Assembly (NCBI GenBank): GCA_011799875.1
Contig: CM022303.1
Coordinates: 70,333,680-70,397,679, forward strand
DNA: 64,000 bases
Source: Thinopyrum elongatum
Lineage: Eukaryota > Streptophyta > Magnoliopsida > Poales > Poaceae
Direction: 5' to 3'
The notes under the pieces are model-generated. The model did no database searches, had not been told where the DNA came from, and saw only the letters and a list, made by a program, of their open reading frames with translations. Shown piece by piece: positions 23,664 through 38,269 of the stretch (position 1 is the stretch's first letter; each line of letters opens with the position of its first letter). A program made the position numbers and the translations under genes.

Positions 23664-25076
23664 TGTTGGAGGTATGCCCTAGAGGAAATCATGTATGATA
23701 ATAGTTTCTATGTGTTTATGAATAAAGATAGTCCTTGGACATTATCAATGATGTGTATCAACAAGTACGTGACTTGTTTGTGGGACTATGCATTGTATGA
23801 TGACTGTCCTAAATGGTCCCTAGTTGAAAGGGTTGTGTGGACGCGCAACCGACTAGACTAGCATATGACACGGTGGATGGCTCGGTCTCACTAGCCATGG
23901 AGCATTGGATGCTAGCCGGATAATATGGACTCGGAAGGATCTGGTCGGATCTGAGTCCAGATAAGGTCCGAGTCGGACAGACCCGACTGTGAGACGCAAC
24001 GATAGGTCATCTGTGAGTCTCTAGTACAACATACTTTCTATGTCCTAAGACCTGAGTTGGTGCATGTACTCAGGATGGTGACATATCTGCTTTGGGCCAA
24101 CTAAACGCTATTCCGTAACTGGGTAGTTATAAAGGTAGATTTCGGGCTTGTCCAGACCCATGCTGGGAAACATGGTCGAGCAAGATGTGATTTGCCCCTC
24201 AGATCAGAAGAGATATACTCTAGGCCCCTCGTGTGATCCGACCAAGATAAGCATGGTCATGCGACAAGGATTATGAGATAATCTGGTTTGTGGTCGGCAT
24301 CACTAGAACGAGAAAGAGGTTGGGCTAGCACAATGATGACAGACTCGCGCGCCTTGAGCTCGACAACATATATAGTATGGCAAAGGGAACAGAAGTGTGA
24401 CAAGTTGTATAGGTTCGCCAACCGGCTTCATTGTCTACTTGGTGGTCGGCACGCCTTGCTAGAGTCCGCTACCAACCGAGCAGGTCGGAGGTGATCTGAC
24501 CTGTGACCAAACCGACTTGAACCTAGGGGGTCGCGCGCTTAAGGGAAGGAACATGTGAGGCCGGATCCAACTCCACGAATCAGATCAGATCCTACTCGGA
24601 CTCGGATCCAGGCCGAACAAACTTTGGGCTTTAGGATCCGTGCGAGGCCCAAGAGTTGAGCCCGCGACGGATGCCTATATATAGTGGAGGTGCGACACAC
24701 TCATTCGGTTGATCGCTTCGGCGCCGTCACTAAGGCTTTGCATGTGTTGCAAGTAGCCACCTCCACTCACTGCCGGTTGTGTGATTGGACCTAGCAGTCC
24801 GCCGCACAATGTTCCTCCTACATGCGCGAATACCGTTAAAGGCGATGCACTTGCGCCACTCCGGCGAACCTGTTGGTGAGATCCGATCGGCTATGTGGGA
24901 GATCGACGAGGAGGAGATGGTTCCAGAGACGCGTTGCCCCAACTCTACTTCCGTTGCATGGCACTACGCGTCTAATGGTAACGATCCATGATCCATCTCC
25001 CATAGCATGTTCCTGGTTGATCTGCGCATAGGAAAATTTTATATTGCAGCCGATGCACCTAATGTAGAACCCAACA
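23664..25076 (+). mobile_element. Solo LTR, Copia-type (1.4 kb)
   Basis: Starts TGTTGGAGGTATGCCCTAG and ends AGAACCCAACA, with flanks AAACA and GAACA, a 5-bp duplication with one mismatch. A TATATATAG box lies at about 24676. It is distinct in sequence from the Angela-type LTRs. Confidence 0.7.
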
Positions 25077-26240
25077 GAACAACACCCAATTGTGCCACTG
25101 AAATCCAACCCAAACTCCCAAAGTGTCCGGCAGTCCCCATATCCGACGCATACCTGGGGCAGATATGGGGAGGCATGGACGCGCTCGAGCATTGCCGCCA
25201 TGTCAGACCGGCTTTCTGGCCCACACCGCCCCCACCACCGTCTCCACAAAAACCCCACCCGCTCGCCTTCTCCACATCATTTATGTTTATTTTGTTTGTA
25301 GTTTAATCCGGTGAACAATGTGTTTTGGGTCTGATTTTATTTGTCTGATGGACTATGTAGTTTCACCGAAAAGGGGTTATATTATAAAGCAATCATCACC
25401 GATTACAACTGAGAGACTGATACGAACGTGCACCACCACCGCACACAATAGACACACCCAAGGCAAGATAAAAAAGTGTCGGGCACCGACACACCACCCC
25501 ACCAACAACCAAGCAATACAGAAAGACTGCTTGGAGCCGACGGAGACCTCCACCATTAACCAATAGAGAGGTGAGCCAGACAGCAATGAAGCTAGGACTC
25601 CAAATTAAGCGATGCCTCCCAGAAGGGAACGATCATGGATAGCCGCCACCGCCCGATCCCGAAGATCAGGTTTTCAGCCGGAGCAAGACGATAGGAGTGG
25701 GAGCCTTTAGGAAGGATACGGCGTCAACGGTCGCCGCCACCGCCAGTCAGTCAAAGGACTCGACAAGTGGTGTACCCCAGCGCTCACACTCCTCCCTCGC
25801 ACCCTAACTCCGTCAACCACCCACAACCATGCCACCCGCGAGACCATGGTTGCCCGCCCACACCTGAGACACACGCTCCACCCTGAAACGCCATGCCTCC
25901 CACCGTTAGAGCCGCCGCTCTGCAACCAGACAACCCTGAGACCTTACAAAGGCCCCAGCTTTGGCCCAACCAGCAGCGCCCGATCGACGGAGCCACTAGC
26001 AGATGCTCCGCCTAGGACATCGGCAGAACCGCGCCAACCCGCCTGCGGCGAGGAAAGGGGAGAAGGAGGAGCAGACACATCCCGACTGGCACACCCATGT
26101 GCCGGTGACAGGTGACGGAACGCATCGAGGCCACCCATCCCTCCTATCGAGCTCGCCATCAAGCACACCCTCGTGTCGCCTAGTACATGCATACCAAACA
26201 GGGTAGTGTAGCACTTTCGCAGAAGTATCCCAACGAGTAA
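25077..26240. other. Degraded repeat sequence, no gene recognised
   Basis: The first 240 bp continue the sequence interrupted by the solo LTR. The rest is GC-rich with overlapping Pro/Arg-rich frames on both strands. A retroposon-like segment around 25370-25440 ends TTATAATATAA on the minus strand. No conserved domain is visible. Confidence 0.45.
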
Positions 26241-28407
26241 TCATCCCAACAAAGAGTGGAGGAGAGTATTTATGGAGGCGTTTCTGTCACACACAAGGTG
26301 ACATAGTTCTTGTGTGAAGTACTGTTTAAACTTCTGCAAATACTATTACTGTCCTGGGTGGACGATAAACTAAATATGCTAGTAACAAGAGGAAAGATGT
26401 CTACTAAATAACTAATAAAAGTAAATAACAAGAGCTTAAAATGTAAATGATGTTTCCTACAATTAAGAGATTAGGTGTGGAGATATTTCAGTTGATGGTA
26501 AGAATATATGAATTGTGCCAGTGCGACGGTAATACTAGTTACCTTGTACTGTACTCATAGTATTTGATATAAACTTTATGTAGACAGTTCTCCCTAGAGT
26601 CATGAAACTCCTCCACTAGGGGTTACATTTCATTCTATGGTCATGTTTCTCCGTTGTCACAGAGTGGTCGTTTCCACAATTAAGGTCATAAGACCGAAAC
26701 CAAGCGTTAAGTTCAATGGATCGCCGTTATCTCATATTGTCTTCGGTTCTCATAGATATCTCCAATTGTCACGTCAAAGGTGACAAAGTTTCTAAACAAT
26801 ATGTGTCACCTGTGTAGGTCTTGAGATCATGTTGCATGGGCCCTTAAATTGGACAACACGCACAAAGTTCACCACAGTATAACAACATACTAAATAGATC
26901 ATACTACTACGAATTCAAATGATGACATATAGGATAAGCACATATCAATCTTATCACTCACCTACATCTCCCACGCCTAGGGGAATTACTCACACATCAT
27001 AAGAGGGGAATCAATCACAACACAGAGAAAAACCATGAAAGCCATATCGATAATATTGAGGGGATCCACAGTGCGATGAAATGGTGCTCAAATAGTCTTG
27101 ATCTCATATGAGATGGAGTAGAGATTACAAGTTCCAATCCCTCTTACAATAGTGAAGGAGGTGATGATGATGATGATGATGATGGAGATGAGAGGACCAA
27201 AAACTACGATGATCCTCGTAAGGTCTTCCGATCCTATCTTCTCCTATTCTGGATGGTGTGGCAGCGGCTAGGGTTCTCCTCTCCCTGTGGTGCCTTCATG
27301 AAAGTTGCTTGTATAGACGAGGAGGGGTAGTGGGCACTCCAAACGACCGCTCAAACGAGCACGCGCGGTCGTATGGAACGCCGTCTTTCACTCTTGTGCG
27401 CCTATTGACAACACTCTCTTCAAGAAAGTTGCTCCAATTGGCTTGATTTGCTGCAATCCCTTTGGTTTCCTTTTAGATGTGATATTTCCTGCCATCCAGA
27501 GGACAAAGTAGATTTTCCTCTCTTTTGTTGGATTAGCATTACAAATATCCAAAGAATAACAAAAATCAAATGAAACCAAATGGAAATCACTATGAAAAAC
27601 ATCGCAAATTCTCGGGCCATCATCGCCACACCATGGCAGCCGCCCGCGAGGCCACCAGCAATCGCATGCCCACCGACGAGGGGTACAAAATCAACCTGCA
27701 ATAGCAGCCAAGGGAGCTCAACGAAGATGCCTCCTGCTACTTGTGAGCTGCGTTGGGATTTCCCCGAAGACAAGGGGATGATGCAGTACAGTAGAGATAA
27801 GTATTTCCCTCAGTTGAGAACCAAGGTTATCAATCCAGTAGGAGAATCACGCTACACCTCGTTAGCAGTACCTACACACAAAATAACAAATACTTGCACC
27901 CAACGCGAACAAGGGGTTGTCAATCCCTTGACGATTACTTGTAAGATTAAATTTTGTAGTGATAGATAGATTGTTAAAACACAAAATAAAAAAATTGCAG
28001 CAAGATATTTTTGGATTTTAATATATGATAAAAATAGATCCGGGGACCATAGTTTTCACTAGAGGCTTCTCTCTTGAAATAGCATACGGTGGGTAAACAA
28101 ATTACTGTTGGGAAATTGATAGAAAAGCAAATAATCATGACGATATCCAAGGCAATGATCATGTATATAGGCATCATGTCCGAGACAAGTAGACCGAAAC
28201 GATTCTGCATCTACTACTATTACTGCACCCATCGACCCCTATCTAGCATGCATCTAGAGTATTAAGTTCATAAAGAACGGAGTAACTCCTTAAGCAAGAT
28301 GACATGACGTAGATAAAGTAAACTCGCGCATTAATAAACCCCATCTTTTTATCCTTAATGGCAATAATACAAATACGTGTCATGTCCATTTCAGTCACTG
28401 GGATTGA
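26241..28407 (-). mobile_element. Probable Gypsy LTR-derived sequence
   Basis: The blocks TTTCCCCGAAGACAAGGGGA, CAGTTGAGAACCAAGG, GGGGTTGTCAATCCCTTGAC, CATGTATATAGGCATCATGT and CCGAGACAAGTAGACCGAAA are familiar from abundant wheat Gypsy LTRs (WHAM/Sabrina-like). The right end is cut by the outer Angela element. Left boundary unknown. Confidence 0.4.
27157..27183. repeat. (GAT)n microsatellite
   Basis: About eight GAT units in a row, within the probable Gypsy LTR. Confidence 0.8.
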
Positions 28408-30152
28408 TGAAGGAAATATGCCCTAGAGGCAATAATAAAGTTGTTATTTTATATTTCCTTATTCATGATAAAGGTTTATTATTCATGCTAGAATTGTATT
28501 GATCGGAAACCTAAATACATGTGTGAATACATAAACAAACACCGTGTCCCTAGTGAGCCTCTACTTGACTAGCTCGTTGATCAAAGATGGTTATGGTTTC
28601 CTAACCATGGACATGTGTTCTCATTTGATAACGGGATCACATCATTAGGAGAATGATGTGATGGACAAGACCCACCCGTTAGCTTAGCATTATGATCGTT
28701 CAGTTTTATTGCTATTGCTTTCTTCATGTCAAATACATATTCCTTCGACTATGAGATTATGCAACTCCCGGATACCGGAGGAATGCCTTGTGTGCTATCA
28801 AACGTCACAACGTAACTGGGTGATTATAAAGATACTCTACAGGTATCTCCGAAGGTGTTTGTTGAGTTGGCATAGATCGAGATTAGGATTTGTCACTCCG
28901 AGTATCGGAGAGATATCTCTGGGCCCTCTCGGTAATACACATCATAAGAAGCCTTGCAAGAAAAGTGACTAATGAGTTAGTTACAGGATGATGTATTATG
29001 GAACGAGTAAAGAGACTTGCCGGTAACGAGATTGAACTAGGTATGAAGATACCGACGATCGAATCTCGGGCAAGTAACATACCAATAGACAAAGGGAATA
29101 ACGTATGTTGTCATAACGGTTCGACCGATAAAGATCTTCGTAGAATATGTAGGAGCCAATATGAGCATCCAGGTTCCGCTATTGGTTATTGACCGAAGAG
29201 GTGTCTCGGTCATGTCTACATAGTTCTCGAACCCGTAGGGTCCGCACGCTTAACGTTCGATGACGATTTAGTATTATATGAGTTATGTGATTTGGTGACC
29301 GAATGTTGTTCGGAGTCCCGGATGAGATCACGGACATGACGATAAGTCTCGAAGTGGTCGAGAGGTAAAGATTGATATATAGGACGATAGTATTCGGACA
29401 CTGGAAGTGTTCCGGAATGTATCGGGTATTTATCAGAGTACCGGGGGGTTACCGGAACCCCAGGGGGGAGATATGGGCCATATGGGCCATAAGAGTGGAG
29501 CACACTAGCCCACAAGGGATGGCGCCCCCCCATGGCATGTGGCTGAATTGGAGAAGGAAAAAAGGGGGGTTCGGCCCCCCTTCCTTTCTCTCTTCCCCCT
29601 TCCCTTTCTTCTCCGGTGGAAAAAGGAAAGGGGGCGCCACTTGGGGAAACCCCAAGTAGGATTCGGATCCTACTTGGGGCGCCCCCTGGCTGCCTCTCCT
29701 CCCCTCCCACCTATATATATGTGTGGAGGGGGGCGCCTAGAAGACACAACATCAATTGTTAGCCGTGTGCGGCGCCCCCCTCCATAGTTTACACCCCCGG
29801 TCATATTCTCGCGGTGCTTAGGCGAAGCCCTGCAAGGATCACTTCACCATCACCGTCACCATGCCGTCGTGCTGACGGAACTCATCTACTACCTCGACAC
29901 CTTGCTGGATCAAGAAGGCGAGGGACGTCACCGAGCTGAACGTGTGCAGAACTCGGAGGTGCCGTACGTTCGGTACTCGATCGGTGGAGCGCGAAGAAAG
30001 TTCGACTGCATCAACCGCATTGTGAAATGCTTCCGCTTACGGTCTACGAGGGTACGTAGACACACTCTCCCCCTCGTTGCTATGCATCTCCATGGATAGA
30101 TCATTGCGTGTGCGTAGAAATTTTTTTGTTTTCCATGCAACATTTCCCATCA
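28408..30152 (+). repeat. Angela-1 5' LTR
   Basis: Starts TGAAGGAAATATGCCCTAG and ends CATTTCCCATCA, about 1,745 bp. A TATATATATG box lies at 29711. It is clearly more diverged from the Angela-2 LTRs than those are from each other. Confidence 0.85.
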
Positions 30153-31275
30153 GTGGCATCATGAGCCAGGTCTATGCGTAGATGATATGCACGAGTAGAA
30201 CACAAAGAGTTGTGGGCAGTGATAGTCATACTGCTTACCACCAATGTCTTATTTTGATTCGGCAGTATCGTGGGATGAAGCGGCCCGGACCAACCTTACA
30301 TGTCCACGCACATGAGACCGGTTCCACCGACAGACATGCAACTAGTTTTGCATAAAGGTGGCTGGTGGGTGTCTGTTTCTCCTACTTTAGTTGAATCGAA
30401 TTTGACTACGGCCGGTCCTTGAAGAAGGTTAAAATAGCAAACTTGATGAAACACCGTTGTGGTTTGATGCGTAGGTAAGAACGGTTCTTGCTAGAAGCCC
30501 GTAGCAGCCACGTAAAACTTGCAACAACAAAGTAGAGGACGTCTAACTTGTTTTTGCAGGGCATGTTGTGATGTGATATGGTCAAGACATGATGTGATAT
30601 ACGTTATTGTATGAGATGATCATGTTTTGTAAAAGTTATCGGCAACCGGCAGGAACCTTATGGTTGTCTCTTTATTGTATGAAATGCAAATGCCATGTAA
30701 TTGCTTTACTTTATCACTATGCGTTAGCGATAGTTGTAGAAGCAATAGTTGGTGAGATGACCACGACGCAACGATGGAGATCAAGGTGTCGAGCCGGTGA
30801 CAATGGAGATCATGACGATGCTTTGGAGATGGAGATCAAAAGCATAAGATGATGATGGCCATATCATGTCACATATTTTGATTGCATCTTATTTTGCTTA
30901 GTAGGGCGGTAGCATTATAAGATGATCCCTTAACTAAATTTCAAGGTATAAGTGTTCTCCCTGAGTATGCACCGTTGCGAGAGTTCGTCGTGTTGAGACA
31001 CCACGTGATGATCGGGTGTGATAGACTCTACGTTCACATACAATGGGTGCAAGACAGTTTTGCACATGCGGAATACTCGGGTTAAACTTGACGAGCCTGG
31101 CATGTACAGACATGGCCTCGGAACACTGGAGACCGAAAGGTCGAACGTGAATCATATAGTAGATATGATCAACATAGAGATGTTCACCATTGATGACTAC
31201 TCCATCTCACGTGATGATCGGACATGGTTTAGTTGATTTGGATCACGTATCATTTAGATGACTTGAGGGATGTCT
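30153..31275 (+). other. Angela-1 primer-binding site and untranslated leader
   Basis: TGGCATCATGAGCC at 30154 is a decayed tRNA-Met primer-binding site (TGGTATCAGAGC). The leader matches 33005-34131 of Angela-2. It stops at the TGTCT target of Angela-2 and continues at 40007. Confidence 0.8.
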
Positions 31276-33004
31276 TGAAGGAAATATGCCCTAGAGGCAA
31301 TAATAAAGTTGTTATTTATATTTCCTTATATCATGATAAATGTTTATTATTCATGCTAGAATTGTATTAACCGGAAACTTAGTACATGTGTGGATACATA
31401 GACAAACAGAGTGTCACTAGTATGCCTCTACTTGACTAGCTCGTTAACCAAAGATGGTTAAGTTTCCTAGCCATAGACATGAGTTGTCATTTGATGAACG
31501 AGATCACATCATTAGAGAATGATGTGATTGACAAGACCCATCCGTTAGCTTAGCATGATGATCGTTTAGTTTGTTGCTATTGCTTTCTTCATGACTTATA
31601 CATGTTCCTATGACTATGAGATTATGCAACTCCCGAATACCGGAGGAACACTTTGTGTGCTATCAAACGTCACAACGTAACTGGGTGATTATAAAGATGC
31701 TCTACAAGTGTCTCCGATGGTGTTTGTTGAGTTGGCATAGATCGAGATTAGGATTTGTCACTCCGATTGTCGGAGAGGTATCTCTGGGCCCTCTCGGTAA
31801 TGCACATCACTATAAGCCTTGCAAGCAATGTGACTAATGAGTTAGTTACGGGATGATGCATTACGGAACGAGTAAAGACACTTGCCGGTAATGAGATTGA
31901 ACTAGGTATTGAGATACCGACGATCGAATCTCGGGCAAGTAACATACCGATGACAAAGGGAACAACGTATGTTGTTATGCGGTTTGACCGATAAAGATCT
32001 TCGTAGAATATGTGGGAGCCAATATGAGCATCCAGGTTCCACTATTGGTTATTGATTGGAGATGAGTCTCGGTCATGTCTACATAGTTCTCGAACCCGTA
32101 GGGTCCGCACACTTAACGTTCGATGACGATCGATATTATGAGTTTATGTGTTTTGATGTACCGAAGGTAGTTCGGAGTCCCGGATGTGATCACGGATATG
32201 ACGAGGAGCCTTGAAATGGTCAAGACATAAAGATTGATATATTGGAAGGCTATGTTTGGACACCGGAATGGTTCCGGATGAGTTCGGGCATTTTCCGGAG
32301 TACCGGGAGGTTACCGGAACCCCCCGGGGAGTCAATGGGCCTTATTGGGCCTTAGTGGAAGAGAGGAGGAGGCGGCCAGGTGGAGGGCGCGCCCCCCAAG
32401 CCCAATCCGAATTGGGGTGGGGGGCCGGCCCCCCCTTTCCTTCTCTTTCTCTCCCTCTTCCTTCTTCTCCTACTCCAACTAGGGAAGGGGGGAAACCTAC
32501 TCCTACTGGGAGTAGGACTCCCCCCCTTGGGCGCGCCATAGAGAGGGACGGCCCTCCCCTCCTCCACTCCTTTATATACGGGGGAGGGGGGCACCCCATA
32601 GACACACAAGTTGACAGTTGTCTTAGCCGTGTGCGGTGCCCCCCTCCACAGATTTCCACCTCGGTCATATCGTTGTAGTGCTTAGGCGAAGCCCTGCGTC
32701 GGTAACTTCATCATCACCGTCATCACGCCGTCGTGCTGACGAGACTCTCCCTTGGCCTCAGCTGGATCAAGAGTACGAGGGACGTCACCGAGCTGAACGT
32801 GTGCAGATCGAGGAGGTGCCGTGCGTTCGGTACTTGATCGGTTGGATCGCGAAGACGTTCGACTACATCAACCGCGTTACTTAACGCTTCCGCTTTCGGT
32901 CTACGAGGGTACGTGGACACACTCTCCCGCTCGTTGCTATGCATCACATAGATAGATCCTACATGATCGCAGGTAAATTTTTTGAAATTCTACGTTCCCC
33001 AACA
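31276..33004 (+). repeat. Angela-2 5' LTR
   Basis: TGAAGGAAATATG to GTTCCCCAACA, with a TTATATACGG TATA-like box at about 32572. Confidence 0.95.
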
Positions 33005-33005
33005 G

Positions 33006-33017
33006 TGGCATCCGAGC
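33006..33017 (+). promoter_or_regulatory. Angela-2 primer-binding site
   Basis: TGGCATCCGAGC directly follows the 5' LTR and matches the initiator tRNA-Met site TGGTATCAGAGC with two mismatches. Confidence 0.75.
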
Positions 33018-34238
33018 TAGGTCTATGCGTAGATGTTATATGCACGAGTAGAACGCAAAGAGTTGTGGGCGATAATAGTCATACTGCTTACCAACATGTC
33101 ATACTTTGATTCGGCGGTATTGTTAAATGAAGCGGCTCAGACCGACATTACGTGTACGCTTACGCGAGACTGGTTCTACCGACGTGCTTCGCACACAGGT
33201 GGCTAGTGGGTGTTAGTTTCTCCAACTTTAGTTGAATCAAGTGTGACTACGCCCGGTCCTTGTTGAAGGTTAAAACAGCACACTTGACGAAAAATCGTTG
33301 TGGTTTTGATGCGTAGGTAAGAACGGTTCTTGCTCAGCCGGTAGCAGCCACGTAAAACTTGCAACAACAAAGTAGAGGACGTCTAACTTGTTTTTGCAGG
33401 GCATGTTGTGATGTGATATGGTCAAGACATGATGCTATATTTTATTGTATGAGATGATCATGTTTTGTAACAGAGTTATCGGCAACTGGCAGGAGCCATA
33501 TGGTTGTCGCTTTATTGTATGCAATGCAATCGCCATGTAATTGTTTTTTACTTTATCACTAAGCGGTAGCGATAGTCGTAGAAGCAATAGTTGGCGAGAC
33601 AACAACGATGCTACGATGGAGATCAAGGTGTCGCGCCGGTGACGATGGTGATCATGACGGTGCTTTGGAGATGGAGATCAAAGGCACAAGATGATGATGG
33701 CCATATCATATCACTTATATTGATTGCATGTGATGTTTATACTTTATGCATCTTATTTTGCTTAGTTCGACGGTAGCATTATAAGATGATCTCTCACTAA
33801 ATTTCAAGGTACAAGTGTTCTCCCTGAGTATGCACCGTTGCGAAAGTTCGTCGTGCCGAGACACCACGTGATGATCGGGTGTGATAAGCTCTACGTTCAC
33901 ATACAACGGGTGCAAGCCAGTTTTGCACACACAGAATACTCGGGTTAAACTTGACGAGCCTAGCATATGCAGATATGGCCTCGGAACACTGAGACCGAAA
34001 GGTCGAGCATGAATCATATAGTAGATATGATCAACATAGTGATGTTCACCATTGAAAACTACTCCATCTCACGTGATGATCGGACATGGTTTAGTTGATT
34101 TGGATCACGTGATCACTTAGATGATTAGAGGGATGTCTATCTAAGTGGGAGTTCTTAAGTAATATGATTAATTGAACTTTAATTTATCATGAACTTAGTA
34201 CCTGATAGTATTTTGCATGTCTATGTTGTTGTAGATCA

Positions 34239-37200
34239 ATGGCCCGTGCTACTGTTCCTTTGAATTTTAATGCGTTCCTAGAGAAAGCTAAGTTGAAAGA
34301 TGATGGTAGCAAATACACAGACTAGGTCCGTAACTTGAGGATTATCCTCATTGCTGCACAGAAGAATTACGTCCTGGAAGCACCGCTAGGTGCAAGACCC
34401 GCTGCAGGAGCAACGCTGGACGTTGTGAATGCCTGGCAGAGCAAAGCTGATGACTACTCGATAGTTCAGTGTGCCATGCTTTACGGCTTAGAACCGGGAC
34501 TTCAACGACGTTTTGAACGTCATGGAGCATATGAGATGTTCCAGGAGTTGAAGTTAATATTTCAAGCAAATGCCCGGATTGAGAGATATGAAGTCTCCAA
34601 TAAGTTCTACAGCTGCAAAATGGAGGAGAATAGTTCTGTCAGTGAACATATACTCAAAATGTCTGGGTATCATAATCACTTGACTCAGCTGGGAGTTAAT
34701 CTTCCGGTTGATAGTGTCATTGACAGAGTTCTTCAATCACTGCCACCAAGCTACAAAAGCTTCGTGATGAACTATAATATGCAAGGGATGGATAAGACAA
34801 TTCCCGAGCTCTTCGCAATGCTAAAGGCTGCGGAGGTAGAAATCAAGAAGGAGCATCAAGTGTTGATGGTTAACAAGACCAGCAGTTTCAAGAAAAAGGG
34901 TAAAGGGAAGAAGGGGAACTTCAAGAAGAGCGGCAAGCAAGTTGCTGCTCAAGTGAAGAAGCCCAAGTCTGGACCTAAGCCTGAGACTGAGTGCTTCTAC
35001 TGCAAAGGGACTGGTCACTGGAAGCGGAATTGCCCCAAGTATTTGGCGGATAAGAAGGATGGCAAGGTGAACAAAGGTATATGTGATATACATGTTATTG
35101 ATGTGTACCTTACTAATGCTCGTAGTAGTACCTGGGTATTTGATACTGGTTCTATTGCTAATATTTGCAACTCGAAACAGGGACTACGGATTAAGCAAAG
35201 ATTGGCTAAGGACGAGGTGACGATGCGCGTGGGAAATGGTTCCAAAGTCGATGTGATCGCCGTCGGCACGCTACCTCTACATCTACCTTCGGGATTAGTT
35301 TTAGACCTGAATAATTGTTATTTGGTGCCAGCGTTAAGCATGAACATTATATCTGGATCTTGTTTGATGCGAGATGGTTATTCATTTAAATCTGAGAATA
35401 ATGGTTGTTCTATTTATATGAGTAATATCTTTTATGGTCATGCACCCTCTAGGAGTGGTCTATTTTTGTTGAATCTCGATAGTAGTGACACACATATTCA
35501 TAATATTGAAGCCAAAAGATGCAGAGTTGATAATGATAGTGCAACTTATTTGTGGCACTGCCGTTTAGGTCATATTGGTGTAAAGCGCATGAAGAAACTC
35601 CATTCTGATGGACTTTTGGAATCACTTGATTATGAATCACTTGATTATGAATCACTTGGTACTTGCGAACCATGCCTCATGGGCAAGATGACTAAAACTA
35701 CGTTCTCCGGAACAATGGAGCGAGCAACAGATTTGTTGGAAATCATACATACTGATGTATGTGGTCCAATGAATATTGAAGCTCGCGGCGGGTATCATTA
35801 TTTTCTGACCTTCACAGATGATTTGAGCAGATATGGGTATATCTACTTGATGAAACATAAGTCTGAAACATTTGAAAAGTTCAAAGAATTTCAGAGTGAA
35901 GTGGAAAATCATCGTAACAAGAAAATAAAGTTTCTGCGATCCGATCGTGGAGGAGAATATTTGAGTTAGGAGTTTGGTCTTCATTTGAAACAATGCGGAA
36001 TAGTTTCGCAACTCACGCCACCCGGAACACCACAGCGTAATGGTGTGTCCGAACGTCGTAACCGCACTTTATTAGATATGGTGCGATCTATGATGTCTCT
36101 TACTGATTTACCGCTATCGTTTTGGGGTTATGCTTTAGAGACGGCTGCATTCACGTTAAATAGGGCACCATCTAAATCCGTTGAGATGACACCTTATGAA
36201 CTGTGGTTTGGCAAAAAACCCAAGTTGGCATTTCTTAAAGTTTGGGGCTGCGATGCTTATGTGAAAAAGCTTCAACCTGATAAGCTCGAACCCAAATCGG
36301 AGAAATGTGTCTTCATAGGATACCCAAAAGAGACTGTTGGGTACACCTTCTATCACAGATCCGAAGGCAAGACATTCGTTGCTAAGAATGGATCCTTTCT
36401 AGAGAAGGGGTTTCTCTCGAAAGAAGTGAGTGGGAGGAAAGTAGAACTTGATGAGGTAACTGTACCTACTCCCTTATTGGAAAGTAGTTCATCACAGAAA
36501 TCAGTTCCTGTGACTCCTACACCAATTAGTGAGGAAGCTAATGATAATTATCATGTAACTTCAGATCAAGTTACTACCGAACCTCGTAGGTCAACCAGAG
36601 TAAGATCCGCACCAGAGTGGTATGGTAATCCTGTTCTGGAGGTCATGTTACTTGACCATGATGAACCTACGAACTATGAGGAAGCGATGATGAGCCCAGA
36701 TTCCGCGAAATGGCTTGAGGCCATGAAATCTAAGATGGGATCCATGTATGAGAACAAAGTGTGGACTTTGGTTGACTTGCCCGATGATTGGCAAGCCATA
36801 GAGAATAAATGGATCTTCAAGAAGAAGACTGACGCTGACGGTAATGTTACTGTCTACAAAGCTCGACTTGTTGCGAAAGGTTTTCGACAAGTTCAAGGAG
36901 TTGACTACGATGAGACCTTCTCACCCGTAGCGATGCTTAAGTCCGTCCGAATCATGTTAGCAATTGCTGCATTTTATGATTATGAAATTTGGCAAATGGA
37001 TGTCAAGACTGCATTCCTGAATGGATTTCTGGAAGAAGAGTTGTATATGATGCAACCTGAAGGTTTTGTCGATCAAAAGAATGCTAACAAAGTGTGCAAG
37101 CTCCAGCGATCCATTTATGGACTGGTGCAAGCATCTCGGAGTTGGAATAAATGTTTTGATAGTGTGATCAAAGCATATGGTTTTATACAGACTTTTGGAG

Positions 37201-38236
37201 AAGCCTGTATTACAAGAAAGTGAGTGGGAGCTCTGTAGCATTTCTAATATTATATGTGGATGACATATTGTTGATTGGAAATGATATAGAATTTCTGGAT
37301 AGCATAAAAGGATACTTGAACAAGAGTTTTTCAATGAAAGACCTCGGTGAAGCTGCTTATATATTGGGCATCAAGATCTATAGAGATAGATCAAGACGAT
37401 TAATTGGACTTTCACAAAGCACATACCTTGATAAAGTTTTGAAGAAGTTCAAAATGGATCAAGCAAAGAAAGGGTTCTTGCCTGTGTTACAAGGTGTGAA
37501 GTTGAGTCAGACTCAATGCCCGACCACTGCAGAAGATAGAGAGAAAATGAAAGTCATTCCCTATGCTTCAGCCATAGGTTCTATCATGTATGCAATGCTG
37601 TGTACCAGACCTGATGTGTGCCTTGCTATTAGTTTAGCAGGGAGGTACCAAAGTAATCCAGGAGTGGATCACTGGACAGCGGTCAAGAACATCCTGAAAT
37701 ACCTGAAAAGGACTAAGGATATGTTTCTCGTTTATGGAGGTGACAAAGAGCTCGTCGTAAATGGTTACGTCGATGCGAGCTTTGACACTGATCCGGATGA
37801 CTCTAAGTCACAAACCGGATACGTATTTATAATGAACGGTGGAGCTGTCAGTTGGTGCAGTTCTAAGCAAAGCGTCGTGGCGGGATCTACGTGTGAAGCG
37901 GAGTACATAGCTGCTTCGGAAGCAGCAAATGAAGGAGTCTGGATGAAGGAGTTCATATCCGATCTAGGTGTCATACCTAGTGCATCGGGTCCAATGAAAA
38001 TCTTTTGTGACAATACTGGTGCAATTGCCTTGGCAAAGGAATCTAGATTTCACAAGAGAACCAAGCACATCAAGAGACGCTTCAATTCCATCCGCGATCA
38101 AGTCAAGGAGGGAGACATAGAGATTTGCAAAATACATACGGATCTGAATGTTGCAGACTCGTTGACTAAGCCTCTCTCACGAGCAAAACATGATCAACAC
38201 CAAGACTCCATGGGTGTTAGAATCATTACTGTGTAA
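34239..38236 (+). pseudogene. Angela-2 gag-pol polyprotein (two stops, one frameshift)
   Basis: The frame starts at ATG 34239 (MARATVPLNFNAFL). In order it shows gag, a CCHC zinc knuckle (CFYCKGTGHWKRNC), aspartic protease (FDTGS), the pre-integrase block (LWHCRLGHIGVKRMKKLH), integrase with D residues at DVCGP and DDLSRYG and SDRGGEY, reverse transcriptase with YVDD, and RNase H (YVDASFDTD). This is the Copia order PR-INT-RT-RH. Defects are TGG to TAG at 34323, a TAG at 35967 just after the integrase GGEY motif, and a one-base loss near 37210 that puts RT into a different frame from 37220. The outer copy has the undamaged base at the frameshift. A 15-bp duplication (about 35625-35655) expands an ESLDY repeat. 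It cannot encode a full polyprotein. Confidence 0.9.
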
Positions 38237-38258
38237 TCTAGATTATTGACTCTAGTGC

Positions 38259-38269
38259 AAGTGGGAGAC
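38259..38269 (+). promoter_or_regulatory. Angela-2 polypurine tract
   Basis: AAGTGGGAGAC lies directly before the 3' LTR, as expected for plus-strand priming. Confidence 0.75.

Noticed and set aside
25325..26240. Possible host gene with GC-rich exons
   Set aside because: No consistent phase, start or splice structure and no conserved domain; looks like degraded retroposon sequence.
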